Origin: an uncultured Pseudomonadota bacterium
GTDB taxonomy: Bacteria; Myxococcota_A; UBA796; SXON01
Assembly (NCBI GenBank): GCA_903875225.1
Contig: CAIQVJ010000088.1
Location: 124,001-188,000 of the forward strand
Reading direction: 5' to 3'
Length of the DNA stretch: 64,000 nt
Notes under the pieces: model-generated
Databases searched by the model: none
What the model was told of the DNA's origin: nothing
What the model saw: the letters and a program-made list of their open reading frames with translations, nothing else
Shown here: positions 35,155 through 42,778 of the stretch, piece after piece
How the letters are laid out: the number at the start of each line of letters is the position of its first letter
How positions within the stretch are numbered: the first letter of the stretch is position 1
Position numbers and translations under genes: made by a program

Positions 35155-36390
35155 CTACAGGACCCGCTCTCCCGCCTTCCAGACCTGCTCTGCGCGCGTG
35201 CCGCCGAGGTGCTGGACGAGCACTTCGACGGAGGGCGGCTCGCCAATCGGGGGCGCGTACAGTGCGATGTCCGCGGCGGAACCCGGCCCGATCCAGCCCA
35301 GGTCGCTCCGCCCGAGGGCGCGCGCCGCGTTGCGGGTGATGCCGGCGAGCGCTTCTTCCACTGTGAGCCCCATCGTCAGGCAGGCGAGGGTGGCTGCGGT
35401 CCAGAGGTTGTTCACGGGCGAGGAGCCGGGGTTGAAGTCCGTCGCCACGGCCATGGGCACGCCGGCCGCCCGAAGCGCCGCGACCGGCGGGCAGATGTCG
35501 CGGAGGTAGAGCATGGCGCCGGGGAGCAGGACGGCGACGGTTCCGGCGCGGGCCATGGCTGCGATGCCGTCCGCGTCGATGCGCTCGAGGTGATCGGCCG
35601 AGAGCGCGCCCAACCGCGCGGCGAGTGCGGCGGCGCCGGTGTGGGCGACCTGTTCGGCGTGGACGTGGAGCCGTAGCCCGAGCGCCTTGCCGCGGCGGAG
35701 GATGGCTTCGGTCTCGGCCAGGGTGAAGGCGCCGTCGTCACAGTAGACGTCGACGGCCACGGCCAGGGGCGCCAGGGCCGGCAGGTTCACGTCGAGGAGC
35801 TCTCGCAGGTATTCGTCGCGGTCCCGGCCGCGCGGCAGCACGTGGGCGAGGAAGGTGGGGAGCACTTCCACCGGGCCGGAGCTCGCGCGCGCGGCTTCCA
35901 GCATTCGGCCCTCGGTCTTCAGATCGAGACCGTAGCCGCTCTTGATCTCCACCGTGGTCACGCCGTGGCCGAGCATCTCCTCGAGGCGCGCGGTCGTGAG
36001 GAAGGTGAGCTCGTCGGTCGTCGCCATCCGGGTGGCCTGGACGGTGGTGTGGATGCCCCCGCCGCCCTCGAGGATCGCGGTGTAGCTGGTGCCCCCGAGC
36101 CGCTGCACGAAGTCGGCGACCCGCGTGCCCGCGAACGTGGTGTGCGTGTGGCAGTCGATCAATCCAGGCATGGCGATCAGCCCGTCGCACTCGACGTTCT
36201 CGCACTCGTCCTCGCCGCCGTCGGTGTCGTCGTCGGTCTCGATCTCCACGACCCTGCCGCGGCGGAGGAGCACCGAGACGTCGTGCAGCACGCGCTCCCC
36301 GTCCCACAGCCGTGAGATGCCGCGAAGGCGCGTGCTCCGGGGCTTTTCGGCGGCCGACCGGTGTCTATGCTTCGGTTCTGGAGTAGCCAT
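35155..36390 (-). CDS. hutI: Imidazolonepropionase
   Basis: About 411 residues. It hydrolyses imidazolone-5-propionate to N-formimino-L-glutamate in histidine breakdown. Metal and substrate motifs: GLIDCHTHTTFAGTR (HxH), VEIKSGYGLD, LHVHAEQ, ADHLERID and VATDFNPGSSP (the Asp metal ligand). No other hut gene is nearby. The start is uncertain: ATG 36390, ATG 36408 or GTG 36420 are in frame. ATG 36390 shares CATG with the start of the divergent selenoprotein gene, so the 5' ends overlap head to head whichever is used. Confidence 0.9.
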   Translation of the reverse strand: MATPEPKHRHRSAAEKPRSTRLRGISRLWDGERVLHDVSVLLRRGRVVEIETDDDTDGGEDECENVECDGLIAMPGLIDCHTHTTFAGTRVADFVQRLGGTSYTAILEGGGGIHTTVQATRMATTDELTFLTTARLEEMLGHGVTTVEIKSGYGLDLKTEGRMLEAARASSGPVEVLPTFLAHVLPRGRDRDEYLRELLDVNLPALAPLAVAVDVYCDDGAFTLAETEAILRRGKALGLRLHVHAEQVAHTGAAALAARLGALSADHLERIDADGIAAMARAGTVAVLLPGAMLYLRDICPPVAALRAAGVPMAVATDFNPGSSPVNNLWTAATLACLTMGLTVEEALAGITRNAARALGRSDLGWIGPGSAADIALYAPPIGEPPSVEVLVQHLGGTRAEQVWKAGERVL

Positions 36391-36640
36391 GACACACGAC
36401 GTATCCATCCTGTACTGCACGAGCTGAGGCTACCTCCCGCGCGCCACCCGGGTGGTGGACGTGCTGCGGGAGGAGCTGGGGGTCGAGGCGCGGTTGATGA
36501 AGGGGCGCGGGGGCGTGTTCGAGGTGGCCGTGGACGAACGCGTGGTCGCGAAGAAGAGCTTTGACGGGTTCCCCACCGAGGACGAGATCGTTCGGGCGGT
36601 GGCCAGCGCCCTCGGGACGGATCAGGGCACGCGCAGGTAG
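36389..36640 (+). CDS. SelW-like (Rdx family) selenoprotein, in-frame TGA read as selenocysteine
   Basis: 83 residues if TGA 36425-36427 is read as Sec (residue 13). The first 12 codons give MTHDVSILYCTS, then U, then GYLPRATRVVDVLREELG. This is the CxxU redox motif on the first strand and helix of the SelW/SelT/SelH fold. GRGGVFEVAVDERVVAKKS and DGFPTEDEIVRAV are the family GGVFEV and FP motifs. A thiol/selenol redox role in the cytosol is expected. GGAG lies five bases before the ATG. Without recoding, only a 62-codon stub would be predicted. The 3' end overlaps the convergent gene by 19 bases. A SECIS-like hairpin follows the TGA. Confidence 0.9.
36433..36473 (+). promoter_or_regulatory. 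SECIS-like hairpin just downstream of the Sec codon
   Basis: CCTCCCGC at 36433-36440 pairs perfectly with GCGGGAGG at 36466-36473. Inside, CCACC at 36444-36448 can pair with GGTGG at 36454-36458, leaving the loop CGGGT at 36449-36453, which holds a GGU. The stem starts six bases after the TGA and the apical loop lies about 22-26 bases after it. That is in the range known for bacterial SECIS elements that bind SelB. The fold was done by eye. Confidence 0.7.
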
Positions 36641-37125
36641 AACCGCCCACCGATCACGATGTCGAACGTGGCCTGGACGCGCGGGACCATGCCGATGCCC
36701 GGGGCCGCCTCGAGGAACCCCTCCACCGGGACGCCCTCGTGGTAGAACGCCATCCCGAGGGGCACCCGCAGGGCCACGATCGGCGGCCGATAGGCGCTGG
36801 TCCAGGGACCGAGCCGAAGCCGGGGCCCCACGCCGATGTAGACGGGAAACGAGAACGCCTTGATGTCGGGCGAGTGCAGCGTGGCGAGCGTGTAGATCGC
36901 GTCTGCGCCCACGGCGAAGGTGCCGGTGCTGAAGTCCCATGCGACGGTGCCTGCAGCGGAGAAGCCCTCGAGCCTGGGCTTCCACGAGAGCGAGAGTCCG
37001 GTGGGCAACCCGATCATCGCGCCGATGCCCACACCGGTGGGATCGCGCTCGAGGGTTTGGGTGGCGACCGGCGCCGGCGTGACGGCGTGGGCGAGCGGGA
37101 GGAGCAGGAGGAGGCTGGTCAGCAC
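36622..37125 (-). CDS. Small secreted, outer-membrane-type protein
   Basis: 167 residues. GTG 37125 begins a clear signal (VLTSLLLLLPLAHA). The rest alternates polar and hydrophobic residues with GVGIGAMIGLPTGLSLSWKP, YIGVGPRLRLGPW and FDIVIGGRFYLRVP, like a small beta-barrel or porin-like domain, with a C-terminal aromatic-rich strand. The open frame extends about 75 codons upstream into a neighbour's shadow, so the signal decides the start. Its stop overlaps the selenoprotein end by 19 bases. Unknown function. Confidence 0.7.
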   Translation of the reverse strand: MLTSLLLLLPLAHAVTPAPVATQTLERDPTGVGIGAMIGLPTGLSLSWKPRLEGFSAAGTVAWDFSTGTFAVGADAIYTLATLHSPDIKAFSFPVYIGVGPRLRLGPWTSAYRPPIVALRVPLGMAFYHEGVPVEGFLEAAPGIGMVPRVQATFDIVIGGRFYLRVP

Positions 37126-37159
37126 ATCCCCGGGTAACCTGCCGGGAGTTGACGGCCGA

Positions 37160-38302
37160 TCAGAACGTGTTCCCGAGGTCCAGGTAGAGCCCGGTGCCCT
37201 CCGGCGACCAGCCGAAGTCACCTCGGACCACCACGCCTTCCCCCATCCGCAGCCGCAGCCCGCCCCCCATGCCGACGTGGAGGCCCAGCCCCGTGCCATC
37301 CAGTTCGGGTGTGGGCTCGAGCCGAGCCCACACCCTGCCGGCGTCTGCAAACCCGATCGGGCCGAGCGCCCAGTCGAGACCGAGCAGGTGGAACGGGATC
37401 AGCATCGTGCGCACCTCGACCTCGGCCAGCACCTTCCCCGCGCCGTGGTATCGCTGAAGTGGAACGCCGCGCGGTCCGAACTGCCCGCCCGGGCTGTCCT
37501 GCGGAAAGGCTCCGCCGTGACGTGCGAGCTCGTAGAAGGGCGGGTGGCCGAAGAGCATGTCTCCGAGCAATTGTCCCGCCAGGACCACCTTCGGGGTGCC
37601 GATGGGCAGGAAGCCGCGCAGGGTGAGATCCGCGCCTCCGTAGGCCTGGCCATCCGTCGCGATGCCGCCGCGCAGGGAGACATCGTGGAGCTGGCCGTGC
37701 GTGGGCCACGACTCGTCGTCGCGGCTGTCCACCATCATGCCGGCGAAGCCCTCCGCCACGGCATGGTCCTGTGTGGCGACGAGCGCTTCGGAGACGACGG
37801 GGCCGGAGGCGCCGGCGATGTCCGCGGCGAGCCGGCTGCCGGGGGCGATGTCCAGATCGCTGTAGGAGCCCGAGGCGCCCCCGAACGCGCGCAGGTGGTG
37901 GCCGATCTCGCGCCAGAGCTCCAGGCGCAGGGAGGGCGAGGCGCGCCCGTAGCGCCACACGACGTCGTCCGGCGAGGCCGCGGGCGAGGCATTGCCGAGG
38001 CCGTACCAGCCACAGTCCCGCTGGCTGTACACCCGGAGGTCACCCCTGAAGCGCAGCCCATGCGTCCACGGCAGGTCCACCCTCGCGTAGTTGTCGGTGA
38101 CGGGGACCGTGACGTGGCCATTCGCGTCGACCTTGAAGGATGCCGCGATCTGCGCCGAGATGCGCCAGACGAACGGCACGGCGTCGGGCGCGAGGCGGGT
38201 GGCTACGGCGGCCACGCCGAGCGACATGCCCGTGTCGCTGCTGTAGCCGAGCGCTGGCAGCACCCCGACCTCGGTCTGCGGCTCCTCGGCTGGCGGAGTC
38301 AG
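37160..38302 (-). CDS. Outer-membrane beta-barrel (BamA/surface-antigen-like), start unusual
   Basis: About 380 residues. VGVLPALGYSSDTGMSLGVAAVATRL opens the barrel, as in Bac_surface_Ag/Omp85-type proteins; ADAGRVWARLEP and GGLRLRMGEGVVVRGDFGWSPEG, ending LYLDLGNTF, are barrel C-terminal features. No signal peptide and no ATG precede it. The frame is open into the shadow of the upstream gene. A CTG at 38302 overlaps that gene's stop (CTGA), and GTG 38263 with GAGG five bases upstream is another option. A -1 frameshift joining it to the signal-bearing upstream gene would give an exported barrel. Confidence 0.7.
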   Translation of the reverse strand: MTPPAEEPQTEVGVLPALGYSSDTGMSLGVAAVATRLAPDAVPFVWRISAQIAASFKVDANGHVTVPVTDNYARVDLPWTHGLRFRGDLRVYSQRDCGWYGLGNASPAASPDDVVWRYGRASPSLRLELWREIGHHLRAFGGASGSYSDLDIAPGSRLAADIAGASGPVVSEALVATQDHAVAEGFAGMMVDSRDDESWPTHGQLHDVSLRGGIATDGQAYGGADLTLRGFLPIGTPKVVLAGQLLGDMLFGHPPFYELARHGGAFPQDSPGGQFGPRGVPLQRYHGAGKVLAEVEVRTMLIPFHLLGLDWALGPIGFADAGRVWARLEPTPELDGTGLGLHVGMGGGLRLRMGEGVVVRGDFGWSPEGTGLYLDLGNTF

Positions 38303-38778
38303 GGCGCGCGCTGGTAGTGCAGGGTGTAGCGGATCGGCAGGGTGAGCTGGTCGCTCTCCACGGTCATGCCGAAGGTGAGGGTGTCGGGGCCGGTCAGCCG
38401 GTACTCCTCCCGGCCGAGGCCGTCCGACTGGCGCGCCTCGTGAACGAGCACGGGGCCCTCGATGCGCCGCGTGACGGTCTCCGGCGCGCCGCCGTCCCCG
38501 GTGTGCTGGACCGGCGTGCCGTCCCAGCGCGTCTCGAGACCCCACAGGCGCACATACGCGCCGGTCACCACGATCTGGAGGCTCGCCGGGATGGTCGTGG
38601 CTGCGCCGATCCGCGAGCGCGCGAACGGGCGGAACAGGAACGGCATCTCGGCGACTGTGGCCTCGATCGCCGCGGTCCGGGCGGCCTCGTCGGCTGCGCC
38701 ACCTGTCCACGCCCATGTGCCCGTGAACCGGTCCGCGTCGGAGGCATGGGCAGCGAGGACGGAAAGGAGGGCGAACAT
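38299..38778 (-). CDS. Small secreted protein, lipocalin-like in character
   Basis: 159 residues. MFALLSVLAAHAS is a signal peptide. DADRFTGTWAWTGG begins a domain of alternating strands (IVVTGAYVRLWG, PVLVHEARQSDG, DTLTFGMTVES) that recalls lipocalin-type small barrels, though I cannot name a family. It ends within four bases of the barrel gene downstream, so the two are coupled or were one gene. The barrel lacks its own signal, which this protein could supply if fused. Confidence 0.65.
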   Translation of the reverse strand: MFALLSVLAAHASDADRFTGTWAWTGGAADEAARTAAIEATVAEMPFLFRPFARSRIGAATTIPASLQIVVTGAYVRLWGLETRWDGTPVQHTGDGGAPETVTRRIEGPVLVHEARQSDGLGREEYRLTGPDTLTFGMTVESDQLTLPIRYTLHYQRAP

Positions 38779-38852
38779 CCGGGCTCCATGTAGCCTGCCG
38801 CACGGAATTTGCCGGGAGGGCTACGGGGGACGTGCCCGGTTACCCGGGTTCG

Positions 38853-40037
38853 ATGGCCTCGGAGCGCATCGATTTCATCGACTACGTGCGCGGCGTCGCG
38901 CTCCTCGGCATCCTGTTGATGAACGTGCAGTCGTTCTCCGGCATCGCCGCCCTCTACCTGAATCCCACCGCAGCCGGCCCGCTCGTCGGCAGCGACTTCT
39001 GGGTGTGGGCGGTCGTGCGCCTCCTCGCGGACCAGAAGTTCCTCGGGCTTTTTGCCATGCTCTTCGGCGCAGGGCTGGTGCTGTTCTTCGAGGGAGCCCA
39101 GGCACGCGGGGAGGACGCGCCGCGGCTCCTGCGCCGCCGGATGGGCTGGCTCATGCTGTTCGGCGTGCTCCACGCCACCCTGATCTGGCATGGGGACGTG
39201 CTGTTCTGCTACGGAGCCTGCGGGCTCGTGGTGATCGGCGCCCGGAGCTGGTCCCCCAGGCGTCTCCTGCTCACTGCGCTGGGTGTCTCGGCTGCGGGCT
39301 CGTCGCTGTGGCTCGCCGGTGGCCTCTCCTTCCGATGGTGGCCTCCGGACATGGTGGAGGCGCTCGCGCCTTCGTGGATGCCGAGCGCCGCGATGCAGGC
39401 GGCGGAGATCGCCGCCTACCGGTCGGGGTGGCTGGGCCAGATGGCCGCCCGGCTGCCCCAGGCGCTGGAGAACGAGCTTGGAGGGCTCGTCTTTGCGATG
39501 GGGTGGAAGGCGGCGAGCCTGATGTTGCTGGGGATGGCGCTCTACCGGCTCGACATCCTCACGGGGCGCGCCCCCGCCGCGACCTACCGGCGGCTCGCGT
39601 CCTGCGGCTTTGGGATCGGGCTGCCGCTCACCCTGGCGGGGATGACGGCAGACACGCTCTCCGGCTGGGACGTCGGGTTCTCGTTCTTCTACGGGGCCCA
39701 GATCCACGGCTGGGCCAGCTACCCCGTCGCGCTCGGTTGGCTCGGGCTGTGCGGGATGTGGCGGGGGCACGCGCTCGAGGCCCCCCTGGCCGCGGTGGGA
39801 AGAACTGCGTTCAGCAACTACATCCTGCACTCCGTGGTGGGGACCTGGCTCTTCTACGGCCATGGGCTCGGGCTCTTCGGCACCGTCGGTCGGACCGGGC
39901 AGCTCGTGGTCGTGGCGGGCCTGTGGACCCTCAACCTCGCGCTTTCGGCCCTGTGGCTGCGATGGTTCCGGCAGGGGCCACTCGAGTGGGTGTGGCGGGG
40001 GCTCGTGCGCGGGACGTTCGACCGTCTGCGGCGGTGA
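38853..40037 (+). CDS. DUF418 family membrane protein
   Basis: 394 residues with about nine spans. ERIDFIDYVRGVALLGILLMN opens the family. The C-terminal hallmark is GRTAFSNYILHSVVGTWLFYGHGLGLFG, in two pieces, followed by WLRWFRQGPLEWVWRGLV. DUF418 proteins resemble acyltransferase-3 or heparan acetyltransferase-like membrane proteins and are of unknown function. ATG 38853 (MASERID) is preferred over GTG 38832. Confidence 0.85.
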   Translation: MASERIDFIDYVRGVALLGILLMNVQSFSGIAALYLNPTAAGPLVGSDFWVWAVVRLLADQKFLGLFAMLFGAGLVLFFEGAQARGEDAPRLLRRRMGWLMLFGVLHATLIWHGDVLFCYGACGLVVIGARSWSPRRLLLTALGVSAAGSSLWLAGGLSFRWWPPDMVEALAPSWMPSAAMQAAEIAAYRSGWLGQMAARLPQALENELGGLVFAMGWKAASLMLLGMALYRLDILTGRAPAATYRRLASCGFGIGLPLTLAGMTADTLSGWDVGFSFFYGAQIHGWASYPVALGWLGLCGMWRGHALEAPLAAVGRTAFSNYILHSVVGTWLFYGHGLGLFGTVGRTGQLVVVAGLWTLNLALSALWLRWFRQGPLEWVWRGLVRGTFDRLRR

Positions 40038-40049
40038 GCCCCCTCGAGG

Positions 40050-40331
40050 TCAGCGCGCCGCCACGACCAGGGTGCCGCTCGCTTCGCGGTACACCATCAC
40101 GGTGTCGCCGGGCCGAAGCTGGGCCAGCGCTGCGGAGTCCCGCACGGCCACTTCGCTGTCGGCGAGGACCCCGTTGCGGCGCTCTTCGAGCGCGACGGTC
40201 GTGGCGTCGGGTGCGACCCACAGCACGCGGCCGACGCTCACCTCCTGGTCGGCGGTGATGACGTCCATCCAGTTTGCTGGCGCGGCGGAAGCGACGGAGA
40301 CGAGGTGGAGGGCGAGGAGGAGGATTTGCAT
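40050..40331 (-). CDS. Small exported protein, unknown
   Basis: 93 residues. MQILLLALHLVSVASA is a signal with an ASA-like cleavage site. The mature part is about 77 residues with ADQEVSVGRVLWVAPDATTVAL and a C-terminal LRPGDTVMVYREASGTLVVAA, a small SH3-like beta pattern. No family recognised. It converges with the DUF418 gene with 12 bases between stops. Confidence 0.6.
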   Translation of the reverse strand: MQILLLALHLVSVASAAPANWMDVITADQEVSVGRVLWVAPDATTVALEERRNGVLADSEVAVRDSAALAQLRPGDTVMVYREASGTLVVAAR

Positions 40332-40496
40332 GAGAGGCTCCAGGTTGCGCCCTGGTAGAATGCACGGCACGTGCCAGAGGGCGCGCACGGGGAAAGCGTC
40401 ATTTTCACTCGTTGCGCCATCGGGGGCGGCAGATTCCTCCCGCAGGACCGGCAGGGAAGCGGCGGGCAGGCCGTCGGGGGCGTGCGCCGCTGCGGT

Positions 40497-41117
40497 TCAG
40501 TCCGGCGACCCGAACAGCCCCATCACGTCGTCGCCCTGGTAGACGGTGATCAGGCGCCGCATCGCCGGGCCGAGCGCCGGATCCCGAAAGTTGGCTTGCC
40601 AGGCGGGGTCCTGCGCGACGTCCCGGAAGCTGAACCCGCAGCGGAGCGCCTCGGTGAGCTCATGCTCGAAACGGTCGGGGTCGTGCTCCCGCGCGGCCAG
40701 ATCCGCGAGTCGAAAATGGCCGGGCCAGCCATCGGGCGAGAGCGTCACAACCTGGCTGAAGTCAGCCTTTGCGGCGGAGAGATCCCCGAGGTTGAGCTCG
40801 ACCTCGCCGTGGTCGTAGCGCGCGGCGACCATCGTGGGATCGCCGCGGATGGCGTCGTCGAGCGCGGCCAGCGCCTTCTTGTCGTCGCCCGCGAGCCGCC
40901 AGCCGAGCCCAAGCTCGTAGTCGAGCTTCGCTTCGTTCGGACCGGTGCCCTGGCCCATCGTCCGGCGCCAGCGGGACGCAAAGTCTTCAGCGGCCTTCAT
41001 CGGGGCGTCGGCGGATCGGGCGAGCGCTGCGATCTGGTCCGCGGCCGCGTTGGCCAGCTCGGTGTGGTAGTCGGGCGGCGGGAGCTCGGCCCAGGCGGGG
41101 GCGAACCAGAGGATCAT
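40497..41117 (-). CDS. Exported TPR-like protein
   Basis: 206 residues. MILWFAPAWA is a short signal-like start. Two or more tetratricopeptide-like units follow (KLDYELGLGWRLAGDDKKALAALDDAIRGDP, then ARYDHGEVELNLGDLSAAKADFSQVVTLSPD, each read in parts) and a shorter C-terminal helix pair. It starts inside the stop of the cytochrome gene (ATGA at 41114-41117), so it is coupled to it. A docking or assembly role for the cytochrome is inferred from this coupling only. Confidence 0.75.
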   Translation of the reverse strand: MILWFAPAWAELPPPDYHTELANAAADQIAALARSADAPMKAAEDFASRWRRTMGQGTGPNEAKLDYELGLGWRLAGDDKKALAALDDAIRGDPTMVAARYDHGEVELNLGDLSAAKADFSQVVTLSPDGWPGHFRLADLAAREHDPDRFEHELTEALRCGFSFRDVAQDPAWQANFRDPALGPAMRRLITVYQGDDVMGLFGSPD

Positions 41118-42682
41118 GGAGTCGTGGGGGGGGCGGGTGTGGAGGCCATGGCCGCCTTCTGGCTCACGCACGAGACCCGCTGCAGGTAGGTCGTGTAGTT
41201 GAACTGCGGGGAGTTCGCGGGATCGTGGCAGGCGAGGCAGGTCGCCTGGGTGACCGGCCTCGTGTGGTTCTGCGAGGGGTTCGCGACGTGCTCCGAGAGC
41301 GGGCCGTGGCACGACTCGCACTGCACCGCCTTCCAGGTGAACATCGCGGTGGGGTCGGTCGATGCGTTGCCTCCGGGCTCCCCCCACGCCGTCGAGTGGC
41401 ACCCGACGCATTCGGGGTTCTGCGTGGCCTGCCGGTTCACGAGCGCCTTCCATGCCCCCGCGTGCGGTGTGTATGCCCAGGCGGCGAACCAGGGGGCGTT
41501 GTGGCAGCTGATGCAGGCGCCGGTGCCCATGTAGTGCCTGGTGGCCGGCTCGTTCGTGTGCCCCGCGGCGACGTCGACGCTGGCTTTCTGGAACGCCTTC
41601 AGGGTGGGCGGGGTCTCGTCGTGGCTCGTGGGTATGTCCAGATCGGTGCCCAGTGGGCGGTCGCGCACCAGGATCAGGTTTCGCCCGCTCGCCTCGGGGC
41701 TGAGGGTCTGCCAGCTCGAGGCGATGCGCGCGCCCTCCGCGTCGCGTGCCGCTCCGGTCTGCAGCGGGAGTCGCTCCAGCGCATCATCCCAGGCCTGCCA
41801 GCTGCGGTCGTCGGGACCGTCCTCCACCAGGCCGGCGGGTCCCGCGGTCGTGCCGATTACCCACCGGACGACGCTCACGAAGCGCCCGCGGTCTGGCGCC
41901 TCGATGATCGGCGCCCCCTCGGTGCGCAGGGGCGGATCGAGGTCTCCCCCCCGCGTCGTGAGCACCATCCCGACGCTGGGCAACTGGGCGATGGCGGTGT
42001 TCACCGGGGTGTCGGCGTTCGAGATCACCACCAGCCCGTCCAGCCCCTGGGGCGGCGTCAAGCGCCGGATCGACTCCGCCACCTGCTGCGCGACCGCATC
42101 GCTGTCGAGCGGGTGCCCCGCGGCTCCGCCGCTCACCCCGATCACCCCGATCCGTGCGCCGCCCCGCTCGATCACCGTGCCCGCGTTCATGCCCTCCACG
42201 TTGGCGGCCACCGCCGTGTCCCACCCCTTCGTCAGGCCCTTCAGCTGCAGATCGGTGGGGCTGGGGGCCCAGGCGTCCAGCCCCACCTGGGCTGCGAGCT
42301 TGAGCACCGTGCTCGCCCGCAGCACCTCGTCGGCAGCCCTTGCCAGCCGTGCACCCTTCTTGAGCATCTCGCCAGCGTCGAGCACGATCACCGGGTCGCC
42401 CTGCTCACGCAGCCGGTCGAGGTAGCGCTCCCTGCGTTCGAACCCGCCGTACGGCACGGTCGGACACCCGCACACCTCGATCTCGCCGCGAACTTCGGCG
42501 GTCCATGCGATCGTCACGCGCTTGATCGGCAGCTCCGCGCCGGGAGCGGGCAGGGCGGGGACCGGGAGTCGGGGCGGGAGGGGAGGTGTCGTGGGCTCTG
42601 CGCTGGGCGTGCCGGAGCAGGCGGCGAGCACGAGCGCGATCAGCGCTGCGGCGTGGGTTCGGCGGAGAGGCACAGGCCCCAT
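41114..42682 (-). CDS. Tetraheme cytochrome c lipoprotein with UshA/5'-nucleotidase-like N-terminal region
   Basis: 522 residues. A signal ending LVLAAC makes it a lipoprotein. Residues about 50-330 contain RGEIEVCGCPTVPYGGFERR and VIVLDAGEML, TAVAANVEGMNAG and ARIGVIGVSG, the pattern of the calcineurin-like part of 5'-nucleotidases that is often joined to multiheme domains. The C-terminal third has four CxxCH heme sites: CISCH, CVGCH, CESCH and CLACH, as in cytochrome c554-type domains. Periplasmic or surface electron transfer is likely. ATG 42682 was chosen for the signal; the frame runs 25 codons higher. Confidence 0.85.
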   Translation of the reverse strand: MGPVPLRRTHAAALIALVLAACSGTPSAEPTTPPLPPRLPVPALPAPGAELPIKRVTIAWTAEVRGEIEVCGCPTVPYGGFERRERYLDRLREQGDPVIVLDAGEMLKKGARLARAADEVLRASTVLKLAAQVGLDAWAPSPTDLQLKGLTKGWDTAVAANVEGMNAGTVIERGGARIGVIGVSGGAAGHPLDSDAVAQQVAESIRRLTPPQGLDGLVVISNADTPVNTAIAQLPSVGMVLTTRGGDLDPPLRTEGAPIIEAPDRGRFVSVVRWVIGTTAGPAGLVEDGPDDRSWQAWDDALERLPLQTGAARDAEGARIASSWQTLSPEASGRNLILVRDRPLGTDLDIPTSHDETPPTLKAFQKASVDVAAGHTNEPATRHYMGTGACISCHNAPWFAAWAYTPHAGAWKALVNRQATQNPECVGCHSTAWGEPGGNASTDPTAMFTWKAVQCESCHGPLSEHVANPSQNHTRPVTQATCLACHDPANSPQFNYTTYLQRVSCVSQKAAMASTPAPPTTP

Positions 42683-42778
42683 GTATCGTGTCACGTTCCA
42701 GTAAATCCCCGTCCCGGGAATGACGTAGAACTTGGAGGTTTGACCAGCCCGGGGCACACTGGGCGCGTCGGAGCCTGC

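Noticed and set aside
36361..36564. Open frame of 67 codons across the selenoprotein start in another frame
   Set aside because: Arg/Gly-rich with no family pattern; the SelW motif frame explains the DNA better.
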